Below, piece by piece: positions 6,321 through 11,231 of a DNA stretch of 11,231 bases (the stretch's first letter is position 1; each line of letters starts with the position of its first letter). The notes beneath the pieces were generated by a model. That model was not told the origin of the DNA, did not search any database, and worked only from the letters and a program-made list of their open reading frames with translations. The DNA is from Acetobacteraceae bacterium. Lineage in GTDB: Bacteria > Pseudomonadota > Alphaproteobacteria > Acetobacterales > Acetobacteraceae. The stretch is from contig DAHWBL010000451.1 in assembly GCA_027323595.1 (NCBI GenBank), forward strand, positions 1 through 11,231. The letters run 5' to 3'. Position numbers and translations under genes: made by a program.

Positions 6321-8036
6321 GTGCGGGCAGGCAGGACGGGCACAGCGGGCCGCGACTGGGTCGCGCGGGCGCCGAACCTGGCGAGCCTGCTGTTTGCCGC
6401 CGCGCGGGTGTGGGCGGGGCGGCCGGCGTTTCGGTTTTTTCGCGACGGGCGCTGGCAGGCGCTGGGCTGGCCGGAGGCGGCGCGGCGGGCGGGCAGCCTG
6501 GCGCGCGGGCTGCGCGCGCTGGGGGTGGGTGCCGGCGACCGGGTGGTGATCGTGAGCGAGAACCGGCCCGAGGCGCTGATCAGCGAGTGGGCGTTGATGG
6601 CGATCCGCGCGGTGCCGGTGCCGACCTACATCACCAACACCGAGGCCGACCATGCGCATGTGCTGGCCGATTGCGGGGCGCGCGCGGCGATCGTGAGCAC
6701 CCCGGCGCTGGCGGCGATGCTGCGCGCGGCCGGGCCGCTGGAGCTGGTGGTGTGCATGCGCCCGGCCGAGGGGTGCGTGGCGTTCGACGCGCTGGCCGAC
6801 GATGGTGGCGAGCCGGGCGCGATCGAGGCGGAGGCGGCAGCGATCCCGCGCGGGGCGCTGGCGTGCCTGATCTACACCTCGGGCACCGGCGATGCGCCCA
6901 AGGGGGTGATGACGCCGCACCGGGCGATCCTGTCCAACATCGCGGGTGGGGCGGCGCTGCTGGACCCGCTGCGGCTGGGTGAGGAGGTGTATCTGTCGTT
7001 CCTGCCGGCGTCGCATTCCTTCGAGCATATGGCAGGGATGTTTCTGCTGCCCGCGCTCGGGGTGGAGGTGGTGTACGGGCGCGGGATCGAGCATCTGGCG
7101 GCCGATCTGCTGGCCATCCGTCCGACGCTGCTGACGGTGGTGCCGCGGCTGCTGGAGCTGATCCGCGGGCGGCTGCTGGCCGGGCTCGCGCGCGGGCCGG
7201 CCTGGCGGCGGGTGCTGTTCGAGCGCGCGCTGGCGATCGGGCTGCGGCGGCTGGAGGGCGCGCGGCTGAGTTGGGGCGAGAGGTTGGCCGACCCGCTGCT
7301 CGACCTGGTGGTGCGCGCGAAGGTGCGCGCGCGGCTGGGCGGGCGGCTGCGCGCGGCGATCAGCGGCGGGGCGCGGCTGGAGCCCGAGCTGGGGCGGTTC
7401 TTTCTGGCGATGGGGATCATCGTGGCGCAGGGCTATGGCCAGACCGAGGCGGGGCCGGCGATCGCGGCGAACAGCCCGATCCGTCCGCGGCCCGACAGCG
7501 TGGGCCGGCCATTGGCCGGGGTGGAGATGCGGATCGGCGCGGACGGCGAGGTGCTGGTGCGCGGCGACTGCGTGATGGACGGCTATTGGGGGCGCCCGCA
7601 GGACAGCGCGGCGGCGCTGCGCGATGGCTGGCTGCATACCGGCGACGTTGGCGCGATCGACGCGGACGGGCATCTGCGGATCACCGACCGGATCAAGGAC
7701 ATCATCAAACTTTCCGGTGGCGACACGATTTCGCCGGCGCGGATCGAGAATCTTCTCACCGGCGAGGCGGCGATCGCGCAGGCGGTGGTCGGCGGCGACG
7801 GCGAGGCGGCGCTGTGGGCGCTGGTCGTGCCCGAGGACGGCGCGGACGCGGCTTTGGTGGCGGCGGCGGTGGAGCGGGTGAACCGCGCGCTGCCCAGCCC
7901 CGAACGGCTGCGCCGGCATGTGCTGGTCGCGCCGTTCACCCAGGCGAACGGGCTGCTCACCGCCTCGCAGAAGGTGCGGCGACGGGCGGTGATCGCGCGC
8001 CATCGCGGCGAAGGCGAACCATCGGTGGGGCGATGA
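6321..8036 (+). CDS. AMP-forming long-chain acyl-CoA synthetase-like protein
   Basis: This 571-residue member of the adenylate-forming (AMP-binding) superfamily activates a carboxylic acid with ATP to an acyl-adenylate and then transfers it to CoA. The N-terminal domain holds the P-loop YTSGTGDAPKG (185-195), where the usual TTGxPKG core reads TGDAPKG, then GYGQTEAGP (371-379) and GWLHTGD (436-442). The hinge and C-terminal domain follow with RIKDIIKLSGGDTISPARIE (457-476) and the catalytic lysine in LTASQKVRR (Lys551). The spacing and the KLSGG motif resemble long-chain fatty acyl-CoA synthetases (FadD/FAA type), but the chain-length specificity is not readable. The start is a GTG backed by a strong ribosome binding site. 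The stop shares ATGA with the following acyltransferase gene, implying joint translation. It could act on a bacterial fatty acid, or on a substrate handled by its neighbour. Confidence 0.9.
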   Translation: MRAGRTGTAGRDWVARAPNLASLLFAAARVWAGRPAFRFFRDGRWQALGWPEAARRAGSLARGLRALGVGAGDRVVIVSENRPEALISEWALMAIRAVPVPTYITNTEADHAHVLADCGARAAIVSTPALAAMLRAAGPLELVVCMRPAEGCVAFDALADDGGEPGAIEAEAAAIPRGALACLIYTSGTGDAPKGVMTPHRAILSNIAGGAALLDPLRLGEEVYLSFLPASHSFEHMAGMFLLPALGVEVVYGRGIEHLAADLLAIRPTLLTVVPRLLELIRGRLLAGLARGPAWRRVLFERALAIGLRRLEGARLSWGERLADPLLDLVVRAKVRARLGGRLRAAISGGARLEPELGRFFLAMGIIVAQGYGQTEAGPAIAANSPIRPRPDSVGRPLAGVEMRIGADGEVLVRGDCVMDGYWGRPQDSAAALRDGWLHTGDVGAIDADGHLRITDRIKDIIKLSGGDTISPARIENLLTGEAAIAQAVVGGDGEAALWALVVPEDGADAALVAAAVERVNRALPSPERLRRHVLVAPFTQANGLLTASQKVRRRAVIARHRGEGEPSVGR

Positions 8037-9058
8037 GCGCGGTTCGCGCGACGTCGCGCCGGCTGACGCAGATCGACTCGCTGCGCGGGATCGCGGCGGT
8101 GATGGTGATGCTGTACCACTATGTCGGGTTCGCGTATGGCGCCGATGGCGTCACGCTGTTTTTCGTGATCAGCGGCTTTGTCATTCTGGTCTCGCTCGAA
8201 GGCAAGGCGACGTTTGGGGCGTTTGCCTGGGCGCGGTTAGTGCGGCTGTATCCGGTCTATTGGTCGGCGGTGGGGTTGACCAGCCTCGCCCTGCTGCTGG
8301 CCGGGCAGGCCGAGCAGGTGAGCGGCGAGAAAATTCTGGTCAATCTGACCATGGTGCCGCTGATCTTTCGGCAATTCGCCGGATCGGTGGGCACGCCTGC
8401 GTGGTATCGCCTGGAGGACCTCGATTATTCCTATTGGACGCTGATCTACGAGCTGTTCTTTTACGCGCTGGCGGGGCTGAGTGCCCTGGTGCTGCGGATC
8501 AGGCGGCCTGAATTTCCGTGTCTGGTGTGGCTGGCGGCGACGATGATCGAGCGGCTGCTGCATCCGGTTGGCCTGCCGTGGGACGTGTTTGCCCAGGCCG
8601 CGACCCGCTTCAGCGAATGTTTCGTGATCGGCGTGGTCATCCATGAATTCTATCGGGATCGGGCGCGCGGGCTGACCTGGCTGCTCGCGATCGCCGCGGT
8701 CGCGGTGAGCCTGGTCGATGAGCATGGCGGCGGCTCGGGCAAATTTCCGATCCTGGTCGTTGGCGCCGGGCTGTTGGTGTGGCTTGGCTCGATCGGCGCG
8801 CTGCGGCCGCTCATGCTGCAACCGTTTCCGTTTCTGGGCCGGATTTCCTATGCGCTGTATCTGGTGCACCAGACGATCGGTGATCTGATCGAGCACGCGC
8901 TGGCCGGGCACGGGGTGGGCGGTGGGCTTAATCTGGCGATCCGGTGCCTGGTGGCGCTGGGCCTGGCGAGCGCTTTGACGTTTTTCGTGGAACGGCGCGC
9001 GCACCAGATGCTGATCGGCCTGTTCGATCGCGCGCCGCGGGCGCGGGGCGTTGTGTGA
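8033..9058 (+). CDS. Acyltransferase-3 family membrane protein (OafA/YrhL-like)
   Basis: This 341-residue polytopic membrane protein belongs to the acyltransferase-3 family, members of which move acetyl or other acyl groups onto surface glycans, lipids or antibiotics. Its N-terminus reads DSLRGIAAVMVMLYHYVG, giving the family R-x10-H motif (Arg18, His29), followed by GVTLFFVISGFVI (39-51). WTLIYELFFYAL (135-146) and ISYALYLVHQ (271-280) are also family-typical. Roughly ten hydrophobic segments span residues 19-320, and there is no fused SGNH domain. The ATG at 8033 overlaps the acyl-CoA synthetase stop (ATGA) and is preceded by GGTGGGG at 8024-8030. Coupling to an acyl-CoA-forming enzyme suggests the pair makes and uses a particular acyl group, but this is inference, since many family members use acetyl-CoA. 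The acceptor is unknown. Confidence 0.9.
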   Translation: MSAVRATSRRLTQIDSLRGIAAVMVMLYHYVGFAYGADGVTLFFVISGFVILVSLEGKATFGAFAWARLVRLYPVYWSAVGLTSLALLLAGQAEQVSGEKILVNLTMVPLIFRQFAGSVGTPAWYRLEDLDYSYWTLIYELFFYALAGLSALVLRIRRPEFPCLVWLAATMIERLLHPVGLPWDVFAQAATRFSECFVIGVVIHEFYRDRARGLTWLLAIAAVAVSLVDEHGGGSGKFPILVVGAGLLVWLGSIGALRPLMLQPFPFLGRISYALYLVHQTIGDLIEHALAGHGVGGGLNLAIRCLVALGLASALTFFVERRAHQMLIGLFDRAPRARGVV

Positions 9059-9162
9059 TCCATGCCGATGCAGCCGGTCTATCGGTGCGATAGATGCAGC
9101 CCATTTCCCTCGCCGGGGCGGGGTTGGTAGCATCGGCGCGAGGCAGCGGGAGGAAATCGGAC
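9059..9162. other. Intergenic region with a short repeat cluster
   Basis: These 104 bases separate the acyltransferase and CoA-transferase genes. They hold a 9-base direct repeat, GATGCAGCC, at 9067-9075 and 9093-9101 (26 bases apart), enclosing an inverted repeat TCTATC/GATAGA (9078-9083 and 9089-9094) with a 5-base centre. A strong ribosome binding site lies at 9148-9154. No T-rich terminator and no clear promoter is visible. The gap makes a separate transcript starting here plausible. The repeats could be an operator, but they are short enough to be chance. Confidence 0.45.
9148..9154 (+). promoter_or_regulatory. Ribosome binding site fixing the GTG start at 9163
   Basis: GGGAGGA lies eight bases before GTG 9163. 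The in-frame ATG at 9094 upstream has no ribosome binding site and would add 23 residues without family resemblance. Confidence 0.7.
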
Positions 9163-10386
9163 GTGGCGGGGGCGTTGTCGCATATTCGGGTGCTGGATTT
9201 GTCGCGGGTGCTGGCCGGGCCGTGGGTGGGGCAGTTGCTGGGGGATTTCGGCGCCGACGTGATCAAGGTGGAGCGGCCGGGCGCGGGCGATGACACGCGC
9301 GGCTGGGGGCCGCCCTATCCGAAGGACGCGCAGGGGCACGACATCGCGGATGCCGCCTATTTCATGTGCGCAAATCGCAACAAAAGCTCGGTGACGATCG
9401 ATTTCACCCAGGCGGACGGGCAGGCGCTGCTGCGCGGGCTGGTGGAAAAAAGCGATGTGCTGGTCGAGAATTTCAAGGTCGGCGGGCTGGCGCAGTATGG
9501 GCTTGATTACGACGCGCTGCGCGCGGTCAATCCGCGGCTGATCTATTGTTCGATCACCGGCTTCGGCCAGACCGGGCCGTATGCCACGCGCGCGGGCTAT
9601 GATTTCCTGATCCAGGGCATGGGCGGGCTGATGAGCATCACCGGGCGGCGCGACGGCGAACCGGGTGCGGGGCCGCAGAAGGTGGGGGTGGCGCTGACCG
9701 ATGTGCTGACCGGGCTTTATGCCGGCAACGCGATTCTGGCGGCACTCACCCACCGCGACAAAACCGGGGTGGGGCAGCATATCGATCTCGCGCTGCTCGA
9801 TGTGCAGATCGCAGCCCTGGCCAACCAGTCGATGAATTATCTGGCCTCGGGGGTGGCGCCGGTGCGGATGGGCAACGCGCATCCCAACATCGTGCCGTAT
9901 CAGGATTTTCCGACGCTGGATGGCGACATGATCATCGCGGTGGGCAATGACGCGCAGTTCGCGCGGCTGTGCGCCGCCCTTGACCATCCCGAATGGGCGG
10001 CGAAGGAGGAGTTCGCCGGCAACAGCGCGCGGGTGGCGAACCGCGAGCATTGCATCGCGCTGCTGTCCGGCGCCACGCGGTTGCGCGCGACTCAGGATTG
10101 GGTTGGCCGGCTGGAGGCGGCGGGGGTGCCGTGCGGGCCGATCAATGATCTGGCGCAGGTGTTCGCCGATCCGCAGGTGATCGCGCGGGGCATGCGGATG
10201 AGCCTGCCGCATGGCAGCGGGGCGGATGTCGCTCTCGTTGCCAATCCGGCACGGATGTCGGAAACCCCGCCGACCTATCGCCGCGCGCCGCCGCTGTTGG
10301 GCGAGCATACGCGCGCGGTGCTGGCACGGGTGCTGGAGCTTGATGATGCCGCCATCGACCGGCTGGCGGCTGAGCGAACCATTTGA
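9163..10386 (+). CDS. CaiB/BaiF family (family III) CoA-transferase
   Basis: This 407-residue cytoplasmic enzyme moves CoA between carboxylic acids through an aspartyl-CoA intermediate. The length is typical of family III. Visible motifs are the N-terminal IRVLDLSRVLAGPW (8-21) with GADVIKVERPGAGDDTR (30-46), FMCANRNKSSVTID (67-80), VENFKVGGLAQYGLDY (101-116), and the catalytic aspartate in AGYDFLIQGMGGLMSITG (144-161, Asp147). The C-terminal part has GVPCGPINDLAQVFADPQV (321-339). Family members include formyl-CoA:oxalate, succinyl-CoA:glutarate, citramalate and carnitine CoA-transferases, and the substrate cannot be decided here. The start is the GTG at 9163, backed by GGGAGGA. Its stop is 11 bases before the dienelactone hydrolase start, so the two are probably cotranscribed and may serve one catabolic route for a dicarboxylic or related acid. 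Confidence 0.93.
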   Translation: MAGALSHIRVLDLSRVLAGPWVGQLLGDFGADVIKVERPGAGDDTRGWGPPYPKDAQGHDIADAAYFMCANRNKSSVTIDFTQADGQALLRGLVEKSDVLVENFKVGGLAQYGLDYDALRAVNPRLIYCSITGFGQTGPYATRAGYDFLIQGMGGLMSITGRRDGEPGAGPQKVGVALTDVLTGLYAGNAILAALTHRDKTGVGQHIDLALLDVQIAALANQSMNYLASGVAPVRMGNAHPNIVPYQDFPTLDGDMIIAVGNDAQFARLCAALDHPEWAAKEEFAGNSARVANREHCIALLSGATRLRATQDWVGRLEAAGVPCGPINDLAQVFADPQVIARGMRMSLPHGSGADVALVANPARMSETPPTYRRAPPLLGEHTRAVLARVLELDDAAIDRLAAERTI

Positions 10387-10387
10387 C

Positions 10388-10393
10388 GGAGGG
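10388..10393 (+). promoter_or_regulatory. Ribosome binding site fixing the ATG start at 10398
   Basis: GGAGGG lies four bases before the ATG at 10398. It favours this start over the in-frame TTG at 10383, which overlaps the preceding stop. Confidence 0.7.
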
Positions 10394-10397
10394 TCTT

Positions 10398-11114
10398 ATG
10401 CAGACGCGCAACGTGATCGTTCCGACCCGCGACGGACCGATGGGGTGTTATCTGGCCATTCCCGATGGCCGGCCGGCCGGGGCGGTGATCGCGATCATGG
10501 AAATCTGGGGGGTGAACGACACCATGCGCGCGCATGCGCATGAATTCGCCAAGGCCGGATTCGTCTGCCTGGTGCCCGATCTGTTCTGGCGGCAGGAGCC
10601 GGGGGTGGAATTGTCGGACGCCAACCAAGACGACGTCGCCCACGCGTTCGATCTGTATTACGGCTTCGATTACGATCTTGGCGTGCGCGACATGCAGGAT
10701 ATCGAGGCGTGGCTGAAGGCGCAGCCCGAATGCAACGGCCATGTCGGCGCGGTGGGATATTGTCTGGGTGGCAAGCTGTGTTACCTCATGTGCTGCCGCA
10801 CCGACATCGATTGCGCGGTGGCCTATTACGGCACCTATATCGAGCACAACATCCGCGAGGTGGGCGATCTGCATCGCCCGTTCGTGCTGCACATGGCGAT
10901 GAAGGACCGGTGGGTGCAGGCCGAGGTGAACGAGCTGCTGGAGCGCAAGCTCGCACCCAATCCGCTGGTGACGATCCATAAATATCCAGGTGCCGACCAC
11001 GCTTTCGCGCGCATCGGTGGACGCACCTACAGCCAGCCCGAGGCGGATCGCGCGCTGGGGCTGACGCTTGATTTCTTTCGCCAGCATCTGCGAACCGAAA
11101 CGGTGGACGCATGA
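10398..11114 (+). CDS. Dienelactone hydrolase family protein
   Basis: This 238-residue alpha/beta hydrolase has the full dienelactone hydrolase active site. The nucleophile is Cys122 in GAVGYCLGGKL (117-127), the acid is Asp170 in MAMKDRW (166-172), the base is His201 in PGADHAFAR (197-205), and the conserved glutamate is Glu35 in IMEIWGVND (33-41). These numbers fall within one residue of the well-studied Pseudomonas enzyme (Glu36, Cys123, Asp171, His202), so the fold is preserved end to end. The classical reaction opens dienelactone to maleylacetate in chloroaromatic breakdown, but most chromosomal family members have other or unknown substrates. No chlorocatechol pathway genes are visible here. 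There is no signal peptide, so it should be cytoplasmic. It follows the CoA-transferase by 11 bases and shares ATGA with the next gene, indicating an operon. Confidence 0.93.
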   Translation: MQTRNVIVPTRDGPMGCYLAIPDGRPAGAVIAIMEIWGVNDTMRAHAHEFAKAGFVCLVPDLFWRQEPGVELSDANQDDVAHAFDLYYGFDYDLGVRDMQDIEAWLKAQPECNGHVGAVGYCLGGKLCYLMCCRTDIDCAVAYYGTYIEHNIREVGDLHRPFVLHMAMKDRWVQAEVNELLERKLAPNPLVTIHKYPGADHAFARIGGRTYSQPEADRALGLTLDFFRQHLRTETVDA

Positions 11115-11231
11115 ACATGATGATCGACGCGTTCTGCCACGTCATGCCGCGGCCGGTGTTCGACCGGATCGGGCAGCTCGCCCCCAACATCCCGGCGGTC
11201 ACGGCGTTCGCCAAGCTGCCCGAACTGTGGG
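11111..11231 (+). CDS. Amidohydrolase-like protein, N-terminal fragment (cut by window end)
   Basis: Forty codons of an open frame start with the ATG at 11111, which overlaps the preceding stop as ATGA, and run off the window. ATGs at 11117 and 11120 are equally possible starts; GGTGGA at 11102-11107 could serve any of them. The opening MIDAFCHVMPRPVFDRI resembles the first strand of the amidohydrolase-2 family (aminocarboxymuconate-semialdehyde decarboxylase-like TIM barrels), where the usual metal-binding motif is H-x-H. Here the first histidine position holds Phe8 and only His10 remains (numbering from 11111). Such proteins often decarboxylate or hydrolyse ring-cleavage products, which suits a neighbour of a dienelactone hydrolase. 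With only 40 residues visible, the family call is tentative. Confidence 0.6.
   Translation, partial: MNMMIDAFCHVMPRPVFDRIGQLAPNIPAVTAFAKLPELW

Noticed and set aside
6279..8003. A 574-codon minus-strand open frame opposite the acyl-CoA synthetase
   Set aside because: Its composition is dominated by Arg, Gln, His and Pro with no domain; it is the antisense shadow of a well-supported gene.
9079..10308. A 409-codon minus-strand open frame opposite the CoA-transferase
   Set aside because: Arg/His/Pro-rich shadow of a gene with an intact catalytic motif; no family resemblance.

Overview
The window comes from a GC-rich bacterial chromosome whose third codon positions are almost all G or C. The three-gene proton-translocating transhydrogenase (split alpha subunit, as in Rhodospirillum rubrum), the UbiB/ABC1-type kinase and the CoA-transferase chemistry all fit an alphaproteobacterium. 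Rhodospirillales or Acetobacteraceae is my best guess, but this is inference and no rRNA or other marker is present. The DNA is densely coding: nine genes, no gap above about 110 bases, and no tRNA, rRNA, insertion sequence, prophage or CRISPR signal.

Left arm, minus strand, read from right to left: oligoendopeptidase F (6239 to 4425) overlaps an ABC1/UbiB-family atypical kinase (4435 to 3086) by 11 bases. After a 92-base gap holding a perfect GC-rich palindrome, the transhydrogenase operon follows: pntAA (2993 to 1854), pntAB (1828 to 1427) and pntB (1416 to 10). Together the three Pnt proteins form one complex that uses the proton gradient to drive hydride transfer from NADH to NADP+.

Right arm, plus strand, starting 81 bases from the pepF start: an AMP-forming acyl-CoA synthetase (GTG start at 6321) joined by an ATGA overlap to an acyltransferase-3 family membrane protein (8033-9058). 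After a 104-base gap with a small repeat cluster come a family III (CaiB/BaiF) CoA-transferase (GTG start at 9163), a dienelactone hydrolase family protein (10398-11114) and, by a second ATGA overlap, the first 40 codons of an amidohydrolase-like protein that runs off the window. The last three look like a small catabolic unit for a carboxylic acid or ring-cleavage product. The substrate cannot be read from the sequence.

I found no convincing new biological system. The points worth a second look are modest: the palindrome before pntAA, the coupled acyl-CoA synthetase and acyltransferase pair, a non-consensus P-loop in the synthetase, the repeat cluster near 9067-9101, and a missing first metal-ligand histidine in the terminal amidohydrolase-like protein.
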